Shown one piece after another: positions 44,561 to 55,069 of a stretch of DNA of 64,000 bases. The notes beneath the pieces are model-generated. The model did not search any database. It worked only from the letters and a program-made list of their open reading frames with translations, and had not been told where the DNA came from. The translations under genes were made by a program, and so were the position numbers. The DNA lies in contig JABYQR010000155.1 in the NCBI GenBank assembly GCA_022592445.1, positions 37,431-101,430 of the forward strand, written 5' to 3'. This DNA is from Cytidiella melzeri. Lineage: Eukaryota; Basidiomycota; Agaricomycetes; Polyporales; Irpicaceae. How positions within the stretch are numbered: the first letter of the stretch is position 1; each line of letters opens with the position of its first letter.

Positions 44561-44995
44561 GCTGACGACGCCAAGGAGATGTTGGGAATTGTTTTAGCTA
44601 TCCATCTGTATCGTAGCAGTTGTAGTTGTCTGTCACGCCCGTTCATTCCACTCGAAAGGGTTTTTTCTTGTGTGTACCGAGCCATGCATGTCTCAGTTAT
44701 CAATGCGAATGCCAACGCCGGCCATTTCGTCAGGCCCAAGCGGCTCAGAATCCTGGCCTTCAATCCCAAATGGGCAGTAGTCAATTCGCGGTCACTATAT
44801 ATAAGGGTGTATTGGAGCGCTTACCATTTCACCGCTGCTTGTCCTCAACCTCCACGACGACAAGAGCACCTCCTCTATATTCTCTCAACGAGAGTTAACA
44901 TAGCTTCGATATTCCAGCTAGCGTCCCTACCTACCTCTGCCCCACCTGGTCTTCCAGTGCTTTTATTGTCGCCTCAGGCCACATCCACATACAAG
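44561..44995. other. Promoter region of the 127-aa gene
   Basis: TATATATAAGG at about 44795-44805, then a CT-rich leader of about 190 nt before the ATG. No gene. Confidence 0.5.
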
Positions 44996-45488
44996 ATGTC
45001 AAACAACCGCACCATGCCGACTGCTCCCGCTGAACCAGGCAACCCTACTACGCAAATTGTGAGTGACCAGACTTACGAAGTGGATTTTCGCAATGGTTTA
45101 CTCACTCGCAGATACGCTCACAGTCGGGGGGTGTATCCTACAATTCAGAGCTGCTGGTCTCCAGTGACGGCGATGGCTGGATTTTTTTTTTGAACGAGGT
45201 TGGCAAACAAGGTGAGTCGAGACTTCTGCGGCAGCGTTCACGCCGTTTGACAACTCGCCGTTGATAGGCAACCCCTTGCAAATTCCTGCGACTCGGGGAG
45301 AAGACGGTCACTATTACGCATGGTGGGGCGACAAGTTGTTGAGGTTTAGGCATGATTTTACCACCTCCCCTACATACCAGCCAGTGATCCACCATCGCAA
45401 TATCGACCCCGTCCCCGGTAGCTCAACTGTTGACAGAGCACAGGTTGTGCGAGCCATTCGGAAATACGCTCGACAGGCGAACCAGTGA
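44996..45488 (+). CDS. Small hypothetical protein (127 aa, 3 exons)
   Basis: join(44996..45058,45112..45211,45268..45488), 384 nt in phase. After a Pro/Thr/Asn-rich start it reads ELLVSSDGDGWIFFLNEVG, IPATRGEDGHYYAWWGDKL and ends in a basic helix (RAQVVRAIRKYARQANQ). The repeated G-x-x-G / aromatic pattern suggests a small beta-rich domain. The T10 run in exon 2 is in frame (WIFFLN). No family recognised. Confidence 0.65.
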
Positions 45489-45929
45489 TTAGGTTGAACG
45501 AGATTGCGGTGGGAGGTGTGCGGATCGGGAGGAATAGTGCGTAAATTTTTCCCATGCCAGTTGGCACCGACGCTGACAGAATGCACAGATAAACAGCTGA
45601 ATGTTGCACGGAAAGATTAGGGTGGCCTCGAGTATTACAGCATATTGTTTGCTTGAGGAGCCGACGGTTCCAGTGATTTGTCAGTAACTGTATGTGATTG
45701 AATAGTTTCGAATGTACACCAGGTTTATACCTGGATATAATTATGTGGGTCGAAATGAGACAGCTTATATAAAGCCACCCGTGGCAGGACTCCACAATGA
45801 ATGCCCGTACTGCATATCAGCAGAGTTAGTATCTGTCACCCCTGTTGTAGCTGCAACTTACATATGTTTTCCCCCCACAGTACCAGTGTCCCGTTATATA
45901 TCGCCGAATAACTGAAGAATAAATGATTG
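45489..45929. other. Spacer between the 127-aa gene and panB 3' end
   Basis: No gene; 3' UTRs of convergent genes expected here. Confidence 0.5.
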
Positions 45930-46808
45930 TCACGTCGATCCCCCTCTCCCCACTTCAGCCAACTCCAAGAACTTGTTCCACTCCTCTGAAGACATGTCGT
46001 AGCTTTCTTTCAGAGAAGGAAACGTCCTGGCCCGGACCTCCTCTGTGTATTGGGTGACGCCGCGTTCAATTTCGCTCCGTACATCGCCAAAGCGCCTGAC
46101 AAACTTGGCCTGATGCCCACTCCATGTCCCCAGCATATCGTCCCACACCAGCACTTGCCCACTCGTTCCTGAGCCAGCACCAATACCTATGGTCGGGGCG
46201 TGTCGTAGCCGCGAAGTGATGTGTGATCCGAGTCGATGGGGTATCGCCTCTAGTACGATGGCAAAAGCCCCTGCCTCCTCCAATGCAATCGCGTCTTTCG
46301 TGATCGCGGCGGCAGAGCGCGCGTCTCTGCCTTGCACTTTGTAGCCGGAGAACATCGTGTGTCGCTGAGGCATCAGGCCGACATGAGCCATCACGGGTAT
46401 CCCGACGTTAGTCAGCCGCCGCACAACCTCAAGAACCTCCAATCCGCCCTCAATCTTCACTGCTTCAACTCCGCCCTCGCTTACAAGCCGTGTGGCATTG
46501 CGTACAGCGTCCTCGATGCTCGTGTGATATGTGCCGAATGGCATGTCTGCGACGAGGAACGGCGATTTGCTACCTCGGGCGACGGCCCGACAATGATGGA
46601 GCATTTCTTCGAGAGTGAGGCGGGTCGTGGAGTCGTATCCGAGGCATACTTGGGCGAGAGAGTCTCCGACGAGGGTTATGTCTATGTTGTGGGTCTCGCA
46701 TGCCCTCCCGGTTGGAAAGTCGTAGGCGGTAAGCATCGTGATCGGTGTACCCGTCTTCTGCAGCTGGTGAAGATGTTGAATAGTCACTTTTTTGCGCTCT
46801 GGACTCAT
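45930..46808 (-). CDS. panB: Ketopantoate hydroxymethyltransferase (292 aa, single exon)
   Basis: Transfers hydroxymethyl from 5,10-methylene-tetrahydrofolate to 2-oxoisovalerate, the first step of pantothenate synthesis. Family motifs in order: ITMLTAYDFPTGRACE, LVGDSLAQVCLGYDST (metal-binding Asp), VADMPFGTY, AVKIEGG, PVMAHVGLMPQ, VQGRDA, AIVLEAIP (catalytic Glu), TIGIGAG, QVLVWDDMLG. Full length for the family. Fungal enzymes often have a mitochondrial presequence; none is visible in front of this ATG and no upstream exon could be joined, so it may be cytosolic or the start may lie in an unseen exon. Confidence 0.96.
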   Translation of the reverse strand: MSPERKKVTIQHLHQLQKTGTPITMLTAYDFPTGRACETHNIDITLVGDSLAQVCLGYDSTTRLTLEEMLHHCRAVARGSKSPFLVADMPFGTYHTSIEDAVRNATRLVSEGGVEAVKIEGGLEVLEVVRRLTNVGIPVMAHVGLMPQRHTMFSGYKVQGRDARSAAAITKDAIALEEAGAFAIVLEAIPHRLGSHITSRLRHAPTIGIGAGSGTSGQVLVWDDMLGTWSGHQAKFVRRFGDVRSEIERGVTQYTEEVRARTFPSLKESYDMSSEEWNKFLELAEVGRGGST

Positions 46809-47794
46809 GGAAAAAAATCAGCAGAGGGTTGAGCTGCAGATAAACACTAAAGCGTACGGGTTGGAAGGACATTCTGCTCTGGCCGTACGCTCATCCAACG
46901 TTGCACGTGGCGGAGTCGGGGCGTCGGCCTCAGCTTCAAGGGTGCCAAGAGCGTCGAGACTGTGGTCATCGTGTGCAGCGACGTTGGAAGAGAGATTTAC
47001 GGTGATACCGAGGTTTTTACATGCCATAGAGCTGAGGCGCAAGGATTTTTATGGGGCCATGTCGGCCGTGATTATTACTGCGCCTCAGGGGATCCGACCG
47101 GTTGCGCCATTTCCCGGACATTTTGTGGATCTTGTGTACGACGCTGTTGGAATATTTGGTGGGTTTGTGTGTGCGAGTGGAAGACGGTGGGTCGATGGTG
47201 GTTGTGCGAGGTCAGTCTCGAAAGCGGCAATCATATTTATTCAACGAGCTGCTCGCACGGTGATAAAGACGTTGTCGATATCATGCATAGCTGAAATACA
47301 CTCATTTGTGCAAGGCTGAATCTTCAATAATCGTTTCAAATGGCCCCTGGAAACGACACCCTGAGAAACTACAGAAGCTTACAAGACACCTTCTACATCC
47401 TGGGAGCACCTCTACTAGAGCGTCCACGTTAACAAATGTGAACTCTAACCTTCGTTGCGTGAACATATCAATAGTGCGAATGTATCCCAAGCCCAACTCC
47501 GTCTTGTTGTACGAGTATCGCTGTGGCTGACGGATACAGACGTCCGACCAGTGGTAACTAAGTACCAACTTGGAATCCTAGACGATGTCGCTGACTGTAC
47601 GACCAATTCACGCAGCCGTGGCTCACAGTTGAGCCTGCAAGAAAGTACTAGGTCCGGGTAGCCGATTCGAAGCTGCCATGCTAATATCATGTGCTTTATA
47701 AGCTGAAAAGCTATAGGGATGCGCGGGTATGCTGTGCAAAGTACCGTCAAAATTTGACTACAATGATGACACATGAGAAACATACCACGCCTGT
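46809..47794. other. 1 kb between panB and the NFKBIL1-like gene
   Basis: panB promoter and 3' UTR of the neighbour. Plus-strand open frames (for example 46792-47319) overlap the panB leader and show no motif. Confidence 0.5.
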
Positions 47795-48936
47795 CTAATG
47801 ATCCTTTCCCGCCAGAAGGCCGTTGATAGCCCTAGCAACTCGACCTACAGCGTCCCGAACAATCACCTTGTCGCTTGCTCGAACACGATGCATGATTCGC
47901 CCTTCAAACTTGTCAGGATGGAAGCGGAGCATAGTTTCCCTGAGTTTGTCTCTGCGCTCTTTCTTGATAACCTCTTTGTCGATTGTCAAGCTTTCAGCGG
48001 GTTTTCCGCCAGGTAGGAGGAAAGAAGATATTGCCTCAGACGTGAGATCTTCAAGTTCAAGAGCAGCTTTGCTTTTGCCCTTGCCTTTGGCATCCAGAGT
48101 AGGACCAACTTCCGTGATGAGAACAGGCCAAGGAATACTCCCAAACGTCAACTCGTCGTCGAGAGGCTGCGACGCGTCCACACCTCCCAGAAGAAGCGTC
48201 CAGCGTGTCTCGTACTGAGCCCGAGCGTCCGCCCACCGCCTCCTCTCCGCTTCGTTGCGCCTTTGCCTCCGTCGTTCACTCTCGACCTTCTCCAGCTTGG
48301 CAGTCTCCTCCTTAAGTTTTCTTTCGCGTTCAAGCCGGGCAGCACGCTCGGCTTTTTGCTGTTCCTGTTCAGCATGTTCAGCAGCATGCTTCTTCCTGAA
48401 TATTATGATAGTCACAATGTGTGAGTACATTGATGTACTCAGGCTGGACAACCATCTACATACCTCCACATTGCCGCTCGCATCCACTCTGCATAATCCT
48501 CATCTTCCATCATTTGCGGGTCCACGTCGATCTCATCGTCCATTTTATCCATACCGCCACCTCTCCAACGTCTAGGAATATGCGCATATGCATTCATGCT
48601 CGCCTCTACGGTGTCCATTCGCTCGTCATCTCCCAAAGCACCCCAGAGTTTCTCTCTGAAACGTTCTTCCTCTACTTGTGCCTGAATGTAGTCGTAATCT
48701 GGTTTGTGCGAGCGATAAGACTCTTCGGCTAAGAATTCGTCCTCGTCAAACACATAGTCTTGGCCTACGTTCAGCCCATCTGCACGTCGTTTCGTCGGAG
48801 GTCTATCGTCTTCATCTGACAAGCTGCCCGCGGTCGGGCGGCGTCGTTTCTCAGCCTTACGAGCCCGCTTCTGGGCTTTGTGTAATTCGTGCGCCGCTTG
48901 CTCTTCGGATGTACGTTTGAGCTTGAGCTTTCCCAT
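47795..48936 (-). CDS. NFKBIL1-like (IkappaB-like protein 1 related) protein (357 aa, 2 exons)
   Basis: complement(join(47795..48395,48464..48936)), 1074 nt in phase. N-terminus Lys/Arg-rich, nuclear-type (KRARKAEKRRRP). Middle acidic, then a long Glu/Lys/Arg coiled coil (about residues 160-225). The C-terminal block LRFHPDKFEGRIMHRV with a following basic helix is the conserved end of fungal NFKBIL1-related proteins. The animal homologue is a nuclear factor tied to RNA processing; the fungal role is unproven. Shares a 272-bp divergent promoter with TSC10. Confidence 0.82.
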
Positions 48937-49208
48937 GAACGAGATCTTGTCCTAACAGGACGCAGTGGAGGGCAGACGAAAGTTAAGAGTAGAAATGACG
49001 CCGGCGGCGCTGCGCCACAAAGATAAAATTCAAGATACGAGGCGCATCAGCGCATCAACTCATGATATTTAGCATGACTTCCCGCCGCCAACGTGCAAGT
49101 TGGTCGCTGCGTGCCAGCTCCGCCCGAGTCTGATTTGGCATGCCCTCACTGTCTGCTCCTCTTGTAGCTGTGACTCTTCTCGCTCTCTCGTTCATCTCTG
49201 TCCGCGCC
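48937..49208. promoter_or_regulatory. Divergent promoter between NFKBIL1-like gene and TSC10
   Basis: 272 bp between the two ATGs. 49041-49059 contains AGGCGCATCAGCGCATCAA, identical to a 19-bp stretch in LTR C (about 60936-60954). No clear TATA box. Confidence 0.5.
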
Positions 49209-50493
49209 ATGTTTGGTAGAAAAACGAAGTGGGATCCGAATGGCAAGGTTCGAAGTTGTTAACCGTCAAACTCCCAGCGATGCTGGCTAAACGTACTTCT
49301 GCAGCACTGCTATGTAACAGGTGGTACAGCGGGTCTAGGGCTCAGCCTTGCTGTGTTGCTTGCAAAACGGGGGGCCCATGTTTCCATCGTGGCTCGAAAC
49401 CAGGAGAGATTGGACAGCGCTTTGAAGGAACTTGAGGTCCGTACTTCAGTGCAGCAAGTATACATTGCGAACTGAACAAATTTCTTACCGCTAGGCTGCC
49501 CGTCAGTCTCCATTGCAGCTTTTCCACGTCTACTCGTTTTCCGTCGACAAAGCGCAGGATGCCAGTGATGCCCTCGAAGCGTCGACGGTTCCTTTTGATG
49601 GGAAATGTCCAGATGCGCTATTTCTGTGTGCTGGAAAATCAAGACCAGGGTTCTTTGTTGAACAGACGGAGGAGTTGATGGTGCAATGTATGGAGGAGAC
49701 ATACTGGGCTCAAGCATGGAGCGCTTTGGTGTGTGTTGATACTCAAGGTTGACCGACACTTTGACCTTGCACTTAACAATTATACTATTCAGGCGGCCTC
49801 AAAGCGCATGGTGCGCGATGGTGTCAAAGGCAAAATTGTTTTTGTAGCCTCCGTACTCGCCTATTTCTCAATCGTGGGCTACTCACCATATTCTCCGGGA
49901 AAGTTCGCAATCAGAGGTACCAAGTTTCCCTATTTTGTAGAATTGTTGCCATATTCTAAACTGTCACCTTTTGTAGGTCTTGCCGAGGCACTGCAGAGTG
50001 AATTTGTAATGTATGGTATCGACATTCACATCACCTTCCCAGGAACCATTTTCAGCCCTGGCCTCGAAGAAGAGAACAAGATCAAGCCGAAGATCACTTT
50101 GAAATTGGAGGAGGCAGATGAGGGATTGCAACCAGACAAAATTGCGGAGTATCTACTAAGTGGTACGTTTGTTTCTGACTCTGAGCACACGTATCTAACA
50201 GTACCGCGAAGGCGTATCAAAAGGTCATTTCCATATAACCTACGACTTCATCGGAAATATATTCCGCGCATCGACGAGAGGAAGCTCTCCTGGCAACAGC
50301 TCATTGCTTGATCAAATCTATGCTTTCATCGGCGCGGTGAGTTTTCGATTTCCAGAGGCGGCTGGGAAATTCGATGGCTTACCTTGCGACTGTCCAGTTT
50401 GCCCTTCCTTTGTGGCGTCGAGACGTTGACTCAAAAGTCCGCGCCCATCGAGACGAACATTACGCGTATCTTAAGGACCAGAAAATATTCTAA
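49209..50493 (+). CDS. TSC10: 3-ketodihydrosphingosine reductase (311 aa, 7 exons)
   Basis: join(49209..49247,49305..49436,49495..49728,49793..49916,49977..50162,50212..50336,50398..50493), 936 nt in phase. Reduces 3-ketosphinganine to sphinganine with NADPH at the ER, the second step of sphingolipid synthesis. Short-chain dehydrogenase fold: HCYVTGGTAGLGLSLA (nucleotide binding), ALFLCAG (NAG-equivalent), CMEETYWAQAW, catalytic Ser155, Tyr168, Lys172 in YSPYSPGK, then FPGTIFSPGLEEENK and KGHFHITYDF, both characteristic of KDSR/Tsc10. The last acceptor (GCGAAG|GC) is chosen because it restores KGHFHITYD. Membrane spans at the C-terminus are weak. Confidence 0.94.
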
Positions 50494-51167
50494 CGCGATT
50501 CTCTTTCACCGTTGCGCCCTTCATGGGCACGGGAAAGCTGTCGGTCGTGTCAAAACGTGGTATGGTTGTGTATCTTTGAAAACCGTACAGCATACTGACT
50601 TTTGCAGTCTCTATACTTAGCGGTGCTTTACCCTGGCTACCTCTCAGCATGTGGTTTTGATTGACATATACCGAGCTTACAACCTGGATATGATGGGCCA
50701 ATGACAGGTACCTTGGCCATTAATACGTGCGGCATGGAGACCCTCTAGAGGATTGGACTTTTGCATGCACTTTACCTACTCGCGCAGGGACTAAACTACT
50801 AAGTATCCCGGAGGCGGATATGTCTGACCTATACTGTACAGGAATTGGGCTGCGGATTTTCTTCAAATTCTGTGAGAACGGGCCATACGGCCATACTACT
50901 GTACTTGTGCGTCGCACGAGGGAAGATCATGCAGACTACCCAGTTCCTGGAGGCGTGTAACACCGCCCGAATTCCCAAGTCCTTCACTTCGTCCCAGAGA
51001 AATCGCGTGATGTGACCCGTGACCCGTGACATTGCCCACTAGCCTATTCACCCTTACGAGTCTTATCCACCGTCCATCGCCATCCATCGCCAACTTGCTG
51101 TCTGTCTAGGGAGTGAGTGGTTGCTAAAGTCTGCTGCACGTCGCGACGCAGACTCTCAGCTATCAGG
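50494..51167. other. Spacer between TSC10 and peptidase gene
   Basis: No gene. Contains GTGACCCGTGACCCGTGACA, a short direct repeat near 51014, upstream of the peptidase. Confidence 0.5.
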
Positions 51168-52347
51168 ATGCCTCCCATTGAGCACAAGCCTTCTGGCTCC
51201 GTGCTAGAACCAAACGTAATTCATGTACTCGTCACGGGCTTCGGGGTGAGGAGATCTCAGCATAACATCTCTCTCGCTCGCTGACAACAATCTCGACGCA
51301 CATTCTGCTTGCGCAACTCCTTGCGAGCACAGCCATCTTCGACGGACGAAAAGAATCCTTCATGGCTTGCCGTAAAGCCTTTGCACAACACCGTCTTATA
51401 CACCGAACCCCAGCCTCCTACAGACACAAATAACCAACATGAGTCCTATGCGGAGTCGATGCAGGAGGATGGCTCGGCGGCGCTGCAACAGATACATATC
51501 ACTGCCCTCGTCATCCCCATGGCTTATCAAGACGTTCTCGCCATCACACCAGGCCTTCATGCACGTCCGCCTGTTCTTCCTACCCCTGCCGACCCAGCCT
51601 TTGCCCCGACGAATCTGCCTCAGAACGGATTTGATCTCATCTTCCATGTTGGTGTCGCGGGCAGAGGTCCACTTCGCATCGAACGATTAGGTCACAAGCT
51701 CAACTATAACATGAAGGACGTGGATGGTCAGTACGCTCCTGTTGTACAGCTGCCTAAAGAACCAGCGCCGCCGCAGGAGCCTGCGGAAGCGGAGCGCTTG
51801 GAGATGCAAAAATCGCTTTCCGTGTCGGCTAGCTCCATCGACGGCTTTCCTAGTGAGCCAAAAGGGCTCAGAGCCTCGATGGATATCTCCAACGCCGACG
51901 GTGAGCCTGCGGTCGTAACTCACCATCAAAAGCATCGGCCGAGGCGAGGGTTCGGAAAGGGCTACGAGGGCTTCGCGGACGAGCTATACACGGAGATCGA
52001 CGTGACGAAGCTGATAAATCACTTGAAAAGGACGGGCATCGACGTAAGCGCGCTCTGTCGCCTGAGGTTAGAACGTCAAGATTGCTGAATGCTGGTATTC
52101 ACAGCAGGTCTACTCATCCATGGACGCTGGACACTACCTCTGCGACTTTCTCTTCTATTGTTCACTGGCTGAGGCGAAGCGGAACGCAGGCAAACTGGAG
52201 CAGGACAAGGCTAGGAGCACGCCGCCGAAGATGACGCCTGTGCTATCCATGCACTGCGGTCCAGTCGGCCAGCCATTGGGGACAGCAGAGGTCACTGAAG
52301 CGATCAAACAGATCATCGTCTGGGTTTGTGCACGGCCGTCCGTGTAG
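51168..52347 (+). CDS. Pyroglutamyl-peptidase I-like protein, C15 family (342 aa, 3 exons)
   Basis: join(51168..51245,51333..52043,52108..52347), 1029 nt in phase. VLVTGFG, then NPSWLAVKPL, FDLIFHVGVAGRG...ERLGHKLN, and DAGHYLCDFLFYCSL with Cys275 in the place of the catalytic cysteine, His312 in SMHCGPVG as candidate histidine. These are the C15 landmarks in order. It is over 100 residues longer than bacterial enzymes because of inserts (residues about 45-75 and 140-215), as in fungal relatives. The exact catalytic Glu is not clear from sequence. Cytosolic. Confidence 0.85.
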
Positions 52348-52618
52348 GTCTGGTTGAGTTTGGTGTGGAGGCTGGTTTCGTTTACTTGCTTGGCATTGTC
52401 TCGTCGCTTGCGTTGTGCTATTACTTGCTGCGCATGCTAAGCTCACGAGCCGCTTACTCACTCGTATATGCTTTGTCCACTTAGAGACAACAATGTTCGT
52501 CACGACTGACGGCGAATCTGACCTGTAACATCGATAGGCGGCGCACCACTATAAGGATTTGCTCATGTAACACATACAAAGAACACAATACAATCAACCT
52601 TCTCGGCCCACATTCAAG
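52348..52618. other. Spacer after the peptidase gene
   Basis: No gene; 3' UTR region of two convergent genes. Confidence 0.5.
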
Positions 52619-52830
52619 CTATGATACAAGATCTCTGCTTCCAGCTCTCCAATTCCGACTTGACTGCTCCCGAATTCTCGCCGTGTCCGTGCTGCTCTTC
52701 ATCATATCCATCAAACCTATCCCTTCGACTGCGACGACCTCTGGCACCGCGTTGGCAGTTCGGTACTCGAAGCACCTACCGAACATAATACTTTGCGTTG
52801 AACTGGTTACCATCGTACGCACGTTGACGA
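52619..52830 (-). other. Out-of-frame FGRCFEYR terminus beside gene B'
   Basis: The frame 53080-52619 encodes SIMFGRCFEYRTANAVPEV, matching the FGKCVEYR end of gene B, but lies in a different frame from B'. It suggests a frameshift near 52830 that shortened B' or an alternative intron I could not place. Confidence 0.5.
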
Positions 52831-53837
52831 AGGCCTTCCTGCGCGGGATTGAGTAAAAAAAGGTGGCGGCCTGCTTCACTAAAGTTGATCTCCATGTTCT
52901 TGAAAACGAGCTCCGCATCTTCCTCGTTCCATTCGTAATTCTTTCCCCCAACAAATCTGGCCGCTGTTTCTTTCGACAGGACCGTATCCACCGTCCTCTG
53001 TGCTGCCTCGCTGTCGACATGGACGCTTGCCTCTGCATAGAAAACTCCATGCGCGGCATCAGGTAGGAATTGATGACCACCTAGTTCAGCGAGGACCACG
53101 TTAATGTTCTTGAAGATGAGCTCCGCGTCTTCTTCGTTCCATTCGTAATCCTCTTTTTCGATGTCAACCCGGGCTGCTGGTCCTTCCACCAATAGGGCCC
53201 TATCCCCTGTCGCCTGTGCTACCGCGCTGAAGGTGATCTCTGCGTCATCGTCGTCATCGTCTTCATGACCAAAACCGGTGTCTCCCTCCATGCTTGCAAA
53301 CTTTGCTTCACTACGCCACTCTGTGATAGTAGTCGCAGATACCTGTTCGATCTCCTTGAAGACCTCGTCCATGTCTTCGTCGCAATAGTCGTAAAAGCAC
53401 TCCTCGTCTATGGGCTCATACGGCAACCCCACCAGCCCCCACCCGATGTTTCTGATGATGTGACGGTGCTCGTCAACTTCCTCAGGATCTAACGTGCCAA
53501 ATGAATCTGGTAGCGATGTGGCCGGCTCCGGCAGCGGTATGCCTGCAATAGACGCAGCAGCAACGACCACGAACGGGATTAGCCACAGCGCCTTGACAAT
53601 TTCCTCTGTGAGCTCCAAATTGATGCGGCGGAGCTCATCGGTCTGTTTCCTATCGTACAAACCAGGTTCTTCCACAGGCGAGGATGGTGGTGGCGCTCCG
53701 AGGCCGTAATCCAACTCAAAGGCCAGCTGCTCTTTATCTGTACGTTCGGGGTGAATCTTTATAGCGGTGAGCGCATGTTTGGATGCTACGAGTTTAGATG
53801 TGCTGATACTTACGGATTCGAATTTAGGTCCAATCAT
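52776..53837 (-). CDS. Unfamiliar family, gene B' (334 aa, 2 exons) with acidic repeats
   Basis: complement(join(52776..53756,53814..53837)), 1005 nt. Exon 1 is MIGPKFES, phase 0, as in gene B. A hydrophobic segment ALWLIPFVVVAAASIAGIPL could span a membrane. YDYCDEDMDEVFKEIEQV (near 53340-53396) is nearly identical to gene B. Two further blocks, YEWNEEDAELIFKN (near 53101-53152) and YEWNEEDAELVFKN (near 52891-52945), repeat at 70 residues, and resemble the YDYC block. A poly-Asp run lies at about 53235-53255. Function unknown. Confidence 0.68.
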   Translation of the reverse strand: MIGPKFESVSISTSKLVASKHALTAIKIHPERTDKEQLAFELDYGLGAPPPSSPVEEPGLYDRKQTDELRRINLELTEEIVKALWLIPFVVVAAASIAGIPLPEPATSLPDSFGTLDPEEVDEHRHIIRNIGWGLVGLPYEPIDEECFYDYCDEDMDEVFKEIEQVSATTITEWRSEAKFASMEGDTGFGHEDDDDDDAEITFSAVAQATGDRALLVEGPAARVDIEKEDYEWNEEDAELIFKNINVVLAELGGHQFLPDAAHGVFYAEASVHVDSEAAQRTVDTVLSKETAARFVGGKNYEWNEEDAELVFKNMEINFSEAGRHLFLLNPAQEGLRQRAYDGNQFNAKYYVR

Positions 53838-54387
53838 GTCTTCTAGCGGTGTGGAGATCTCAAGTAAGGAGTGAGGATGGTTAGCGCGACGCGTCGAAGT
53901 CGCGTATGATCAGAGGTGGAACGACGGATTGTTGCTGTTACACAACTTCTTACTAATGTTTCAGTGTTCAGAAGTCGTGGATGGAACCAAAGTCGCGTCG
54001 AACGCGTCTCTAGCCGGGGAGCAAGATAGAGCGTGAGTTAAAGGAGTAATAGACGCTCTTATCCGGCCTTTCAAGTTAAATGGCACAAGAAACAGCAATT
54101 GCCCATTTAGGAAGTTGACATAGGCCCAAGCTACTCAGGATCCGCCTATTGTACTCACTGCGGGCCATAGACAATGATTGATTGGTATCGCGAAATGCCA
54201 CTGGCCGTTTAGTACTCAGGCAGACCGTGACAAGGAGTTTGGCCTGCACCATGAAATGGACAAAGACCCAAGCTACTACACAGTTCAACATACAATATAC
54301 AACAGCTTGTACAAAGGGACTTAAGGGACACTCCTACGTCAACATCATCGCCAGTAGTCCGCCATTTCATCCTCTGTTGCTTATTGG
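53838..54387. other. Spacer between B' and A'
   Basis: No gene; B' promoter and A' 3' UTR. Confidence 0.5.
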
Positions 54388-55069
54388 TCAATCGTGTCCA
54401 ACCTGCGTGCTGACCACGGAAGGAATGGCGTACCTGGGGTTTACGCTGGCACGCTGCATCTTGTCTACCAAGTCTGCCATCTCTTCTCCTTGCGAAAGCT
54501 CCCCGGCTTCCGACGTCATCCTGCCAGCTGAACTGTTTGGAAAGTATGCTTGTAAGGTGGATGGATGGGATCCACCCGGAGCGTCGCCGCACCCCTCAAT
54601 CTTCTTCTCAGCAGTGCGAATTTCTGGGGCCGAGGACTGCGGGCTGTTGGCAACGCTATCGGATTTCAATACTCTGAATTTCTGCCCTTGCCAGAAAGCC
54701 AAGGCTTCGTGAGGATATGCGTCGTCCATGCTCGTGACAACGCCAGTCATTCGGTACGACGCAGCGGACCCCAGGCTCTGCTGGTTGTTCGACGGCTCGT
54801 TAAGCATCTTTCGACACTCTAAATCGGCAGAAAGCTCTCTCCGCATCCTAGACAAGGTTTCTTGCGGAGATGCCTCGTTCATGCTCGTCTCGATACCACT
54901 GCTTGCCTCGCCAGTGCTCTCGCGTTGTTCCCAGGTCAGCTCCCACTGCATCTTGGCCCACTCCATTGCCCTCTGCTCTTCGACTGTGGTAGCACCCTGA
55001 ATGCTTGTCAGCACTGTTCAGCAATCATGTTCCTTTATGGAGACTTACCCGTGTGGTTTGCTCAGACAT
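54388..55069 (-). CDS. Unfamiliar family, gene A' (209 aa, 2 exons)
   Basis: complement(join(54388..54996,55049..55069)), 630 nt. Exon 1 MSEQTTR is 7 codons, phase 0, as in gene A. Exon 2 begins GATTVEEQRAMEWAKMQWEL, then two related blocks GIETSMNEASPQETL and GVVTSMDDAYPHEAL, and a Ser/Pro-rich end with AYFPNSSAGRMTSEAGEL. Hydrophilic, no signal peptide, no recognised domain. Its intact frame makes it the better-preserved copy of the A pair. Confidence 0.66.

Noticed and set aside
46332..46832. 166-codon plus-strand ORF
   Set aside because: Antisense to panB.
49733..50311. 192-aa ORF as a single TSC10 exon
   Set aside because: It reads through two introns; splicing is needed to obtain the conserved RGLAEAL and KGHFHITYD junctions.
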